A stretch of DNA of 34,177 nucleotides, taken from Pseudomonas sp. R-28-1W-6 (GTDB taxonomy: Bacteria; Pseudomonadota; Gammaproteobacteria; Pseudomonadales; Pseudomonadaceae). The stretch spans positions 1 to 34,177 of the forward strand of contig NZ_WELK01000019.1 in assembly GCF_009799925.1 (NCBI RefSeq), written 5' to 3'. The translations under genes and the position numbers were made by a program. The notes beneath the pieces are model-generated. The model ran no database searches and was not told where the DNA came from. It worked only from the letters and a program-made list of their open reading frames with translations. This document shows positions 1 to 7,467 of the stretch, piece after piece; position 1 is the stretch's first letter, and each line of letters opens with the position of its first letter.

Positions 1-88
1 CGCCGGAAGAGGTGCGCATTATAGGCCCGCAGATTTCGCCGTCAACGCCTTTCTGCCAATCATTTCCGAATTCAACCAAATGGCCAGA
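1..88. other. Left edge, no gene recognised
   Basis: These bases lie downstream of the lpd stop codon. I see no convincing open frame, hairpin terminator or RNA gene in them. A plus-strand open frame starting at 12 is antisense to lpd and resembles no known protein. Confidence 0.5.
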
Positions 89-1490
89 TCAGGCCTGCAT
101 TATCCAGCCTTCAACCCCCATTGCCGCCTGGCGCAGCGCTTCGGATCGGGTGGGATGCGGATGGCAGATCAGCGCAATGTCTTCAGATGAGGCGGCGAAC
201 TCCATGGCGACGCAGTATTCGCCAATCATCTCACTAACACTGGGCCCAACCATGTGCACACCGAGAATCTCATCACTGTGCTCATCGGCCAGGACCTTAA
301 CGAAACCCTCGGTTTCATGATTAATCTTTGCCCGGCTATTGGCAGTAAAGGGGAACCTGCCGACCTTATAGGAGCGCCCCTCAGCCTTGAGCTGCTCTTC
401 GGTCATGCCGACACAGGCTACTTCCGGGCGGGTATAGATGACATTGGGAATGACCCCGTAGTTGACCTCGGCCGCCTTGCCCGCGATCTGTTCGATGCAG
501 GCAATCGCCTCATCCTCGGCTTTATGCGCGAGCATGAGCCCGGAGGTCACATCACCTATCACCCAGACGCCAGGAGCGCTGCTGCGATGACGCTGATTCT
601 CGAGCATGCCGCGCTTGTCGGTCTGGATACCCACACTCTCCAAACCTAGCCCCTGGGTATAGGGGCGACGCCCAATAGCGACCAGCACATAATCCGCCTG
701 CAGCAGCTGCGCCGCGCCTCCGCAGGCAGGCTCGATACTCAACTCAACACCCGCCTCCTTGACGACCGCAGCAGTCACCTTCGAGCCGAGCTTGAAACTC
801 ATCCCCTGTTTGGCCAGTGAGCGCTGTAGGGTCTTGCCAGCTTCTTCATCCAGCCCCGGGCAAATCCGATCAAGAAATTCAACGACAGTGACCTGGCTCC
901 CTAGACGCCGCCACACCGAACCGAGCTCCAGGCCAATAACTCCGGCGCCGATGACCACCAGGTGTTTGGGCACCTCGGGAAGTGACAAGGCACCGGTCGA
1001 GTCCAGGATGCGCTGGTTATCGATAGCCATTCCTGGCAGCGGCCGTCGGTTCGGAGCCGGTGGCGATAACAATGTGTTTGGCCTGCAACTCGGCCTCACT
1101 ACCGTCCGCCGCCGTGACCCGCACGCGCCCTGCACCATCGAGCCGTCCCCAGCCCTTGATCCAGTCGACCTTGTTCTTGCGAAAGAGGAACTCGACGCCC
1201 TTGGTCAGGGCCGCCACGCTCTCATCTTTCTGCTTCATCATTTGCGCCAGGTTGAGCTGTGGCTTGACCTCGATGCCCAGGCTGGCAAACTCGCCGCCCA
1301 GCGCTGACTCGTAGAGCTCGGAAGCGTGCAGCAATGCCTTCGATGGCATGCAGCCGACATTCAGGCAGGTACCGCCCAAGGTCTCTCGACCCTCGACACA
1401 GGCGACCTTCAATCCCAACTGGCCCGCCCTGATCGCGGCGTTGTAGCCTCCCGGCCCACCACCGATCACCACCACGTCATACACGCTCAT
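89..1490 (-). pseudogene. lpd3: Dihydrolipoamide dehydrogenase (Lpd3-like), broken by a one-base frameshift
   Basis: This is a flavoprotein disulfide reductase that would oxidise dihydrolipoamide of 2-oxoacid dehydrogenase or glycine cleavage complexes. The first part (1490 down to 1017) has the FAD-binding GGGPGG motif and the redox-active pair GGTCLNVGC. It then runs ATGSEPT into AAARNGY and a stop. The second part continues in another frame from PLPGMAIDNQ, with the NAD-binding GAGVIGLELG motif, the GD motif of the FAD site (VIGDV) and the C-terminal HPHPTRSE active-site motif. Removing one G (about 1043-1044) restores EPTPLPGMAIDNQ and a product of about 466 residues, the normal family length. 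I chose the ATG at 1490 because GGAG precedes it by seven bases and it does not overlap the MFS gene upstream. It is either a true pseudogene or a sequencing error. The Lpd3 assignment rests on memory of the P. aeruginosa protein. Confidence 0.85.
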
Positions 1491-1507
1491 GAGACGCTCC
1501 GACCGAT

Positions 1508-2725
1508 TCAAGGCTGTTCATGCGCGACCTGCATGCCAGCCCGGCGTGGACGGCGCAGCGCATGGAAGACAAAGAAAGCAGATAGCGCAAACAGTACATG
1601 CAGAAGAACCATAGGCCAGGCCGTTCCATCCTGCATCGCACTCAACAACAGACCGCTGCAGGTCGCCCCCAGCATCTGGGCAAACCCCATCAGCCCAGCA
1701 GCCAAGCCTGCGCGATGGGCATTGGGCATCACCGCGCCAGCTACTGCGGCAGGCAGAACCATCCCCCCGCCAAACGTCACCAGCACTTGCGGCAGTGACA
1801 AACCAAGGACGGACAGTCCCAGCAACTTATATATAGCTAGCGTGGCGACAGCGCCGACCGCGACAAAACCAACCCCGATGGCTACCAGCCGCTCGGGCCC
1901 GACCTGCAGAATCATCCGGCGCGTCAGCAATGCCCCACCAATCAGCCCGGAAACGATAAAACCAAAGGTCAGGCCATATTCGGCGGACGACAACCCGAGC
2001 AGACCAATGTAGACATTCGAAGAGCCTGCGATCACGGCGAACATGGCACCGTAGGTAAATAGCAGAGCCAGCGCCAACACCCGGCAGGAGCGCCCCTTGA
2101 GCAAATCGAGATAGTTGCCCAGCAAACCACGCAACTGACCGGCCTGAGGGTCGAGCGCCTGATTGCTCTCCTTATAAATAGTCAGCACCGCCAGCAAAGC
2201 GCCCAGCCCCACCAGCAGCGCCGCAAGCACCGGCAACTGCCAGCCGCCCCGACTTGCCAGAAAACCACCCAACATAGGGGAAACCACAATGGCGCAGAGC
2301 ATGCCGATCACCGTCAGCGCCAATGCCGGAGCAGCCTGCGCCTGCCAGACATCGCGCACGATCGCACGCGCCAGTACCAGCGCCGCGCAAGCCCCCAAAC
2401 CTTGCAGCAAGCGCGCCGCGATAAAGGTCTCCATGCTGCTGGCCAACAGCATTCCTGTGGTGGCCAACAGATAGAGCGATAACCCACCCAGCAAAACCGG
2501 CCGGCGCCCGATCCGGTCGGATAACGGCCCCAGGATCAATTGGCCGACACCAAAGGCCCCCACAAAGACTGCGAGTGCCAGGACACCCGCCCCCGGACTG
2601 GCCAGCAGATCCCTTTCCAAGATCCCCAGGCTGGGAATGATCAACTGAGTCGATATCTCACCCAGAGCCGTCAAGACCACTAACAGGATCAGCAAAACTC
2701 GCGAAGGAAGCGGATGAGTCGGCAT
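1508..2725 (-). CDS. Bcr/CflA-type MFS drug efflux transporter
   Basis: The product is a 405-residue inner-membrane permease, expected to be a proton-driven drug or metabolite exporter. It shows about 12 hydrophobic segments and the MFS motif A as GPLSDRIGRRP after the second segment. An ARAIVRDVW stretch in the middle is typical of the Bcr/CflA subgroup. I placed the start at the ATG of MPTHPLPSRV because AGGAG lies seven bases upstream; a longer frame to 2797 lacks such a site. The broken lpd gene begins 17 bases after its stop, so the two were probably one transcript. It is transcribed divergently from the thioesterase gene. The substrate cannot be told from sequence. Confidence 0.85.
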   Translation of the reverse strand: MPTHPLPSRVLLILLVVLTALGEISTQLIIPSLGILERDLLASPGAGVLALAVFVGAFGVGQLILGPLSDRIGRRPVLLGGLSLYLLATTGMLLASSMETFIAARLLQGLGACAALVLARAIVRDVWQAQAAPALALTVIGMLCAIVVSPMLGGFLASRGGWQLPVLAALLVGLGALLAVLTIYKESNQALDPQAGQLRGLLGNYLDLLKGRSCRVLALALLFTYGAMFAVIAGSSNVYIGLLGLSSAEYGLTFGFIVSGLIGGALLTRRMILQVGPERLVAIGVGFVAVGAVATLAIYKLLGLSVLGLSLPQVLVTFGGGMVLPAAVAGAVMPNAHRAGLAAGLMGFAQMLGATCSGLLLSAMQDGTAWPMVLLHVLFALSAFFVFHALRRPRRAGMQVAHEQP

Positions 2726-2855
2726 GGCGGCACTCCTGAGAAATAGCCCGCAACCGCCTTCTGCTGAAATCCGGTTGCCATTTTGAATTTCAACCATAAT
2801 ATAAAAATAGAATTACATCCATCATTCATCTGACAAACACCCGACGAGCCCCACC
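2726..2855. promoter_or_regulatory. Divergent promoter region, MFS gene / thioesterase gene
   Basis: This AT-rich gap separates two divergent genes. Positions 2782-2792 read TTTGAATTTCA, and the same 11 bases recur at 3485-3495 before the thiolase gene. Each copy is followed by an AT-rich run. The repeat suggests a shared regulator site, possibly for the TetR protein encoded at 4865, but no clear -35/-10 pair can be fixed. Confidence 0.35.
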
Positions 2856-3395
2856 ATGCCCGACTCATCTCGCACTGAAAAACTGAACCAATGGATAGCT
2901 GCAGGAGAGGCCGCCCGGGCCCGCCTGGCAGCTCCAGGCACCCTCAGCCTTTCTGAAGTCAGCGCCCTGCAGCCAGAGGAGTTCTTTGCGCAGATCGGCA
3001 GCGGTGAACTGCCCTGCCCGCCGTTTGGCCACCTGGTGGACTTCGTGCCACTGGAGTGGTCAAGCGGCTACTTCGTCTTCCAGGGCACTCCGGATACGCG
3101 CCACTATAATCCGCTGGGCAGTGTGCATGGCGGCTATGCGGCAACCCTGCTCGACTCCTGCATGGGTTGCGCCATCCACACCCTGCTCCAGCCAGGCCAG
3201 GGTTACACCACGACGGATTTGCGCGTCAGTTTTGTTCGCGCCCTGCGGGGCGACATCGGCCCCGTCCGCGCCGAGGGACGCATCGTGCACTTGGGGCGCT
3301 CGACAGGCCTGGCCGAAGGACGCATCTACGATGTCGATGATCGCCTGTACGCAGTCGGCTCCACGACCTGCCTGATACTCGGCATGCGCAAATAG
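2856..3395 (+). CDS. PaaI-family hotdog-fold acyl-CoA thioesterase
   Basis: The product is a 179-residue cytoplasmic protein predicted to hydrolyse acyl-CoA or aryl-CoA thioesters. The hotdog domain covers roughly residues 55-175. It contains NPLGSVHGGYAATLLDSCMG, the family's HGG motif at the start of the central helix, and TTDLRVSFVRAL, the second conserved strand. The first 50 residues form an extra helical N-terminus longer than in classical PaaI. No strong Shine-Dalgarno sequence is visible, only CGACGAG. The thiolase gene follows on the same strand after 200 bases. The neighbours suggest fatty or branched acyl-CoA metabolism, but the substrate is unknown. Confidence 0.8.
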   Translation: MPDSSRTEKLNQWIAAGEAARARLAAPGTLSLSEVSALQPEEFFAQIGSGELPCPPFGHLVDFVPLEWSSGYFVFQGTPDTRHYNPLGSVHGGYAATLLDSCMGCAIHTLLQPGQGYTTTDLRVSFVRALRGDIGPVRAEGRIVHLGRSTGLAEGRIYDVDDRLYAVGSTTCLILGMRK

Positions 3396-3516
3396 CCGGC
3401 GCCTCGCCTAGCCAGTCTGAGCAAGCGGACTGGTTGGTGTGCCTAGGCTCGCGAACTCGATGGGAAGCAGATCGAATCGGTCACTTTGAATTTCACCATC
3501 ATCTATTTATTGAGTT

Positions 3517-3534
3517 AGATTATAAATATAATCT
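3517..3534. promoter_or_regulatory. Perfect 8-2-8 palindrome before the thiolase gene, probable operator
   Basis: The sequence AGATTATA-AA-TATAATCT is a perfect inverted repeat with a two-base centre, 61 bases before the thiolase start. Its size suits a TetR-family dimer, and a TetR gene lies 1.3 kb downstream. It may overlap the thiolase promoter. The pairing is inferred from symmetry and position. Confidence 0.5.
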
Positions 3535-3595
3535 TAACCATCCAGGGTTCACCCAGAACCACGGAGCAGCCCCTCCAGAGCCAAGGAGCATTGTC

Positions 3596-4732
3596 ATGTC
3601 GTCCATCGTTATCGCAGGTTTTGCCCGCTCGCCTTTCCACTTCGCCAAGAAAGGCGGACTGATCAATATCCGTCCCGACGACCTGGCAGCTCAGGTTCTC
3701 CGTGGCCTGATCGGTAAACTCGACCTGGATCCCGCACACATTGAAGACGTGATCATGGGTTGTGCTTACCCCGAAGCCGAACAGGGCATGAACATCGCCC
3801 GCATCGCCAGCTTCCGTGCTGGCTTTCCAGAAACCCTGGGCGGCGCCACGGTCAACCGCTTCTGCGGCTCGTCGATGACTGCTGTGCACTTCGCCGCCGG
3901 CCAAATCATGCTGGGCGCCGGCGAGGCCTTTATCTGCGCCGGGGTCGAATCAATGACCCGCGTGCCCATGGGTGGTTTCAACATCTCACCCAACCCGACA
4001 CTGATGGGCAGCTTCCCGCAGGTCTACATGGCCATGGGACACACGGCCGAAGAAGTGGCCAAGCGCTTTGCCGTCAGCCGGAGCGAGCAGGAAGCAATGG
4101 CCGTCGAATCCCACGCGAAGGCCGCCAACGCCCGTGCGCTGGGTCTGCTGGCCGACGAGATCGTTACCATCGACACAGCCGACGGACAGGTCAGCGAAGA
4201 TGGCTGTATCCGTCCCGGAACCAACCTCGAAGCCCTGGCCGGCCTCAAGCCGGCCTTCGGCGGCAGTGTCACCGCCGCCACCTCATCGCCACTGACCGAT
4301 GGCAGCGCTGCCGTTCTGGTCTGCACCGAAGCCTTCGCTCGCCAGCACAAGCTGGACATCCTGGCGCGGATCAAGGCTGTGGCTGTGGGCGGCTGCGCAC
4401 CCGAGATCATGGGCATGGGCCCGGTAGCGGCGACGCGCAAGGTATTGCAGCGCGCCGGCCTGAGCATCGCCGACATCGACCTCGTGGAGATCAACGAGGC
4501 TTTCGCCAGCCAGTCGATTGCCTGCATACGCGAACTCGGCCTGGACATGGCCAAGGTCAATCTGGATGGCGGCGCCCTCGCCCTTGGTCATCCCCTGGGC
4601 GCCACCGGAGCACGGATCACCGGCAAGGCCGCCGCCCTGCTCAAGCGCACCGGCGGCCGCTATGCCATTGCCACCCAATGCATCGCCGGGGGCCAAGGCG
4701 TAGCCACCCTGCTCGAAGCCGTCAACAACTGA
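3596..4732 (+). CDS. Acetyl-CoA acyltransferase (thiolase)
   Basis: The product is 378 residues long, the normal thiolase size. It should cleave 3-ketoacyl-CoA or condense acetyl-CoA. The nucleophilic cysteine is Cys90 in VNRFCGSSM, the catalytic histidine is His332 in GHPLGATGAR, and the second cysteine is Cys362 in CIAGGQG. I chose ATG 3596 because AAGGAG lies seven bases upstream. A longer frame from 3434 would include a non-conserved N-terminus and the palindrome. It is distinct from pcaF in this window (different NRFCGSSM and NRLCASGM signatures). The thioesterase before it and the SDR near by point to a beta-oxidation-like role, but chain specificity is not visible. Confidence 0.9.
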   Translation: MSSIVIAGFARSPFHFAKKGGLINIRPDDLAAQVLRGLIGKLDLDPAHIEDVIMGCAYPEAEQGMNIARIASFRAGFPETLGGATVNRFCGSSMTAVHFAAGQIMLGAGEAFICAGVESMTRVPMGGFNISPNPTLMGSFPQVYMAMGHTAEEVAKRFAVSRSEQEAMAVESHAKAANARALGLLADEIVTIDTADGQVSEDGCIRPGTNLEALAGLKPAFGGSVTAATSSPLTDGSAAVLVCTEAFARQHKLDILARIKAVAVGGCAPEIMGMGPVAATRKVLQRAGLSIADIDLVEINEAFASQSIACIRELGLDMAKVNLDGGALALGHPLGATGARITGKAAALLKRTGGRYAIATQCIAGGQGVATLLEAVNN

Positions 4733-4740
4733 GTTTCACT

Positions 4741-4770
4741 CGGGGAAGCGCGCGCCGCGCCGCTTCCCCG
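4741..4770 (+). terminator. Hairpin after the thiolase gene
   Basis: CGGGGAAGCG and CGCTTCCCCG form a perfect 10-bp stem around a 10-base GC-rich loop, starting eight bases after the thiolase stop. No run of T follows, so it may be a weak terminator or an mRNA 3'-end stabiliser rather than a classic intrinsic terminator. Confidence 0.45.
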
Positions 4771-4864
4771 ACCGTCGAGCATGTCGGCTCACATCAGCCA
4801 GGCAGCAACAAAAAAGGTAAGATGACAGACAGCATCCTAAGAAGCTAAAGAGACAAGGCCCACC

Positions 4865-5437
4865 ATGCGCTACTCACAGGAACACAAAGCCCAAACCCAT
4901 CAGCGCATCATCGACGAAGCCGCCCGCCTGTTCCGGCGCGATGGCGTCGGCGCAACCGGTCTACAGCCCTTGATGAAGACCCTGGGGCTGACCCACGGCG
5001 GCTTCTACGCCCATTTCAAATCCAAGGATGAACTGGTTGAAACCGCCCTGCAGCATGCCGTGGAACAGCTGCGCAGCAACACCCAGGAGGACATGGCCAG
5101 CGATCAGCCGCTGAGTACCTTCATTGCGCGCTACCTCTCCAGCGCACACCGCGCCGATCCTGGCGCCGGCTGTCCGCTGCCGACCATCTGCGCCGAACTG
5201 GGGCAACGCGGCCAACCCAGCAGCACCACCGACCAACTCATCCTGGATCGCCTGGCCATGCTCGAGTCCAAGCTCGACGGCGAGGATGCCGCCGAGCAAA
5301 GTGTGCTGATGTTTTCTGCCATGGTGGGGGCCTTGCTGCTGTCACGCAGCGTCAGTGACCCACAGCTGTCCGATCGCCTGCTGAAAACCACCCGCAAGTT
5401 GCTTATCGAGCAGACCGAAGCCCAAGCAGAAGCCTGA
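4865..5437 (+). CDS. TetR/AcrR-family transcriptional regulator
   Basis: The product is a 190-residue repressor-type protein. The N-terminal helix-turn-helix spans about residues 12-58. It includes RIIDEAARLFRRDGVGATGL and then GLTHGGFYAHFKSKDELV, the hallmark TetR recognition helix. The C-terminal ligand-binding domain contains a conserved CPLPTICAELG segment. The gene lies 132 bases after the thiolase gene and converges with the SDR gene across a shared terminator. Candidate targets are the palindrome at 3517-3534 and the repeated TTTGAATTTCA sites. The ligand is probably an acyl-CoA or related lipid, by context only. Confidence 0.85.
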   Translation: MRYSQEHKAQTHQRIIDEAARLFRRDGVGATGLQPLMKTLGLTHGGFYAHFKSKDELVETALQHAVEQLRSNTQEDMASDQPLSTFIARYLSSAHRADPGAGCPLPTICAELGQRGQPSSTTDQLILDRLAMLESKLDGEDAAEQSVLMFSAMVGALLLSRSVSDPQLSDRLLKTTRKLLIEQTEAQAEA

Positions 5438-5451
5438 AGCAGACACACATG

Positions 5452-5485
5452 GAAAAGCCCTTCCCGCTAACGGAAAGGGCTTTTC
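5452..5485. terminator. Bidirectional intrinsic terminator between TetR and SDR genes
   Basis: GAAAAGCCCTT and AAGGGCTTTTC form an 11-bp stem. The A/T-rich ends supply a U run on either strand. It lies between the convergent TetR (plus) and SDR (minus) genes. Confidence 0.8.
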
Positions 5486-5499
5486 ACTTTTCCCCAAGC

Positions 5500-6294
5500 T
5501 TATTTGTAGCGGGCCGCCGCACTGTTGCGCGACAGGTTAGGCCCGAGCTTGGCGCGCGCGCCGACAAATGCCTGCCAGTCAGAGGCATCCGGCAATGAAG
5601 GAATGGTCACCAGCTCGCCCTGATCGAAACCGGCCAGCGCAGCATCGACCATCTCGCCAACCTCCATGATCATCTCTGCCGGCAGAGCCGCTTCAGCGAT
5701 ACCCGAGCGCTCCCAGATCTCCGTGCGCGTCACACCCGGCAGCACCGCCTGAACCTGTACCCCCAGCTTGCCAACCTCACTGTGCAGCGTCTGAGTCAAG
5801 CTCAGCACATAGGCCTTTGACGCGCTGTAGATAGCGTTGAACATTTCCGGCGCCAGCGCCACCACCGAGGCGATATTGATGATGCCACCCCGCCCGGCCG
5901 CACTGAAACTACCCGCCGCGGCCGCAGCCAGGCGGGTCAGCGCCACCACGTTGAGCTGGATCAGATCATCGGCGCGGTCCAGATCGGCCTCGGCAAGGCT
6001 ACCGTTCAGTGCCACCCCGGCATTGTTGACCAGCAGACTGATACGGGCGTCACTGCGCAGGCGGTGCTCTACTAAACGCATGTCATCCTTACGCGTGAGA
6101 TCAGCCTTGAGCACTTCCACAGCCACGCCATATTCCTGAGCCAGACGCCCGGCCATGGCCTCAAGGCGCTGCAGATCACGCGCCACCAACAACAGGTCAT
6201 AGCCCCGCCGCGCCAGGCGCTCGGCATAGGTGGCGCCGATCCCCGACGAAGCACCAGTAACCAGTGCCAGCCCCTTTGCGTGTTGCTTGTTCAT
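5500..6294 (-). CDS. Short-chain dehydrogenase/reductase (SDR)
   Basis: The product is a 264-residue cytoplasmic NAD(P)-dependent oxidoreductase. It has the cofactor motif TGASSGIG at about residues 13-20, NNAG near residue 90, a conserved Ser in the IINIASV strand and the catalytic YSASK. The Arg at ARD after the second strand suggests NADP preference, which is an inference. I chose ATG 6294 because AGGAG is seven bases upstream; the longer frame to 6363 has no such site. The gene converges with the TetR gene. The thiolase and thioesterase near by suggest an acyl or alcohol/ketone substrate, but none is established. Confidence 0.85.
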   Translation of the reverse strand: MNKQHAKGLALVTGASSGIGATYAERLARRGYDLLLVARDLQRLEAMAGRLAQEYGVAVEVLKADLTRKDDMRLVEHRLRSDARISLLVNNAGVALNGSLAEADLDRADDLIQLNVVALTRLAAAAAGSFSAAGRGGIINIASVVALAPEMFNAIYSASKAYVLSLTQTLHSEVGKLGVQVQAVLPGVTRTEIWERSGIAEAALPAEMIMEVGEMVDAALAGFDQGELVTIPSLPDASDWQAFVGARAKLGPNLSRNSAAARYK

Positions 6295-6611
6295 AACCGT
6301 TCTCCTGCTCGCAACCTGATGGATATGCGGCCCGAACTGCAGCTCGCCGAGGGTTGATTTCAATCACAAACCAATTATATGTCAGTCGTAATTTATAAAA
6401 AAGAACCGCTGGTCGAGGAATCCACACACAGGGATTAAATCTATGGCTTTGCGCTGTAACGACGCGGGCATGTGTGTAATGAAGCCTAGCCCACAGCCGG
6501 GTAGATCGAGAGCCACCAGCGGGGAGTCGGCATTTATGAGAGAGAAAATTCAGAGAAGCAAAAGCTCTGTACTTGAGCCACAACACCTACAAAAGCGCTC
6601 AAGTCGAATCC
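6295..6611 (-). promoter_or_regulatory. SDR upstream region with candidate -10
   Basis: This stretch has no gene. On the minus strand a perfect TATAAT lies at 6374-6379, about 80 bases before the SDR start, in a very AT-rich context. No good -35 is seen at 16-18 bases. Just downstream of it, GATTGAAATCAA (6351-6362) is partly palindromic. Nothing else recognisable is present before the tRNA terminator. Confidence 0.35.
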
Positions 6612-6649
6612 AGAAAACAAAAAAGCCCAGTCATTTCTGACCAGGCTTT
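6612..6649 (-). terminator. Intrinsic terminator of the tRNA-Pro transcript
   Basis: On the minus strand AAAGCCTGGTCA and TGACTGGGCTTT pair over 12 positions, with two G-U wobbles, around a GAAA tetraloop. A TTTTTTGTTTT tract follows. It lies 15 bases past the 3' end of tRNA-Pro. Confidence 0.85.
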
Positions 6650-6664
6650 GATGTTGGGATTATT

Positions 6665-6741
6665 TGGTCGGGACGGAGTGATTCGAACACTCGACCCCTT
6701 GCACCCCATGCAAGTGCGCTACCGGGCTGCGCTACGCCCCG
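6665..6741 (-). tRNA. tRNA-Pro (anticodon GGG)
   Basis: The 77-base cloverleaf includes an encoded CCA end. The acceptor stem CGGGGCG pairs with CGTCCCG (one G-U). The T arm contains TTCGAAT. The anticodon stem CTTGC/GCAAG encloses the loop ATGGGGT, giving anticodon GGG at 6705-6707. It reads proline CCC and CCU codons. It follows the MerR-type gene on the same strand and is followed by its own terminator. In P. aeruginosa the tRNA-Pro after ihfA borders strain-variable DNA (from memory), so this gene may mark an integration hotspot. No duplicated 3' tRNA end was found in the window. Confidence 0.95.
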
Positions 6742-6824
6742 ACTTTTACAGCTACTCCCGAATTTCGAGAGCGGATGGATCTTACATTAAGCTTTTGAAT
6801 TCTGGAAGCTTTTTCTTCAGCAGG

Positions 6825-7181
6825 TTACTTACGCAGTACCTGCAGAACATCTTCCAGCTCGACGATCATCTGCCGAATCATCTGTTTGTACTGGGTCGTA
6901 TCATCCTTGGCCTCATCACCCGACAGACGCTGACGCGCCCCACCGATGGTGAAACCCTGGTCATACAACAAGGCACGGATCTGCCGAATCATCAGCACAT
7001 CCTGGCGCTGGTAATAACGGCGATTACCGCGACGCTTCACCGGATTGAGCTGAGGAAACTCCTGCTCCCAGTAACGCAGTACATGCGGCTTTACCGCACA
7101 CAGATCACTTACCTCACCAATGGTGAAGTAGCGTTTGCCAGGGATGGGCGGCAGCTCGTCGTTATGACTTGGTTCCAGCAT
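6825..7181 (-). CDS. MerR-family transcriptional regulator downstream of ihfA
   Basis: The product is a 118-residue protein with a MerR winged-helix domain at about residues 16-85. Key segments are YFTIGEVSDLCAVKPHVLRYWEQEF, split here as YFTIGEVSDL then CAVKPHVLRYWEQEF, and the wing RGNRRYYQRQDV. A short C-terminal helix suitable for dimerisation follows. It lacks the metal-binding cysteines of CueR or MerR, so the signal is unknown. I chose ATG 7181 with GAGG just upstream; a TTG at 7190 is also possible. It overlaps the end of ihfA by 20 bases, so translation is probably coupled. This pairing with ihfA is conserved in Pseudomonas. Confidence 0.88.
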   Translation of the reverse strand: MLEPSHNDELPPIPGKRYFTIGEVSDLCAVKPHVLRYWEQEFPQLNPVKRRGNRRYYQRQDVLMIRQIRALLYDQGFTIGGARQRLSGDEAKDDTTQYKQMIRQMIVELEDVLQVLRK

Positions 7182-7464
7182 ATGCCTCAACTCTGGCCTT
7201 CAGCTTCTGGCCTGGACGAAAGGTGACAACACGGCGAGCCGTGATTGGGATTTCTTCGCCTGTTTTCGGATTACGACCCGGGCGCTGGCGCTTGTCGCGC
7301 AGGTCAAAGTTGCCGAAACCGGACAGTTTGACCTGCTCGTTATCCTCCAGCGCGTGGCGGATCTCTTCAAAAAACAGTTCGACCAGTTCCTTGGCTTCCC
7401 GTTTATTCAGGCCAAGCTCTTCATACAGACGTTCCGCCATCTCAGCTTTCGTCAGAGCCCCCAT
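7162..7464 (-). CDS. ihfA: Integration host factor alpha subunit
   Basis: The product is a 100-residue DNA-bending protein that works as a heterodimer with IhfB in recombination, replication and sigma-54 promoter architecture. The HU/IHF fold is clear: MGALTKAEMAERLYEELGL at the start, the KLSGFGNF turn, and RPGRNPKTGEEIPI, the beta arm with the DNA-intercalating proline. The gene starts only three bases after pheT stops, as in other gamma-proteobacteria, where pheST-ihfA form one transcript. The C-terminus EAYAGTKS is slightly extended. Confidence 0.97.
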   Translation of the reverse strand: MGALTKAEMAERLYEELGLNKREAKELVELFFEEIRHALEDNEQVKLSGFGNFDLRDKRQRPGRNPKTGEEIPITARRVVTFRPGQKLKARVEAYAGTKS

Positions 7465-7467
7465 ACG

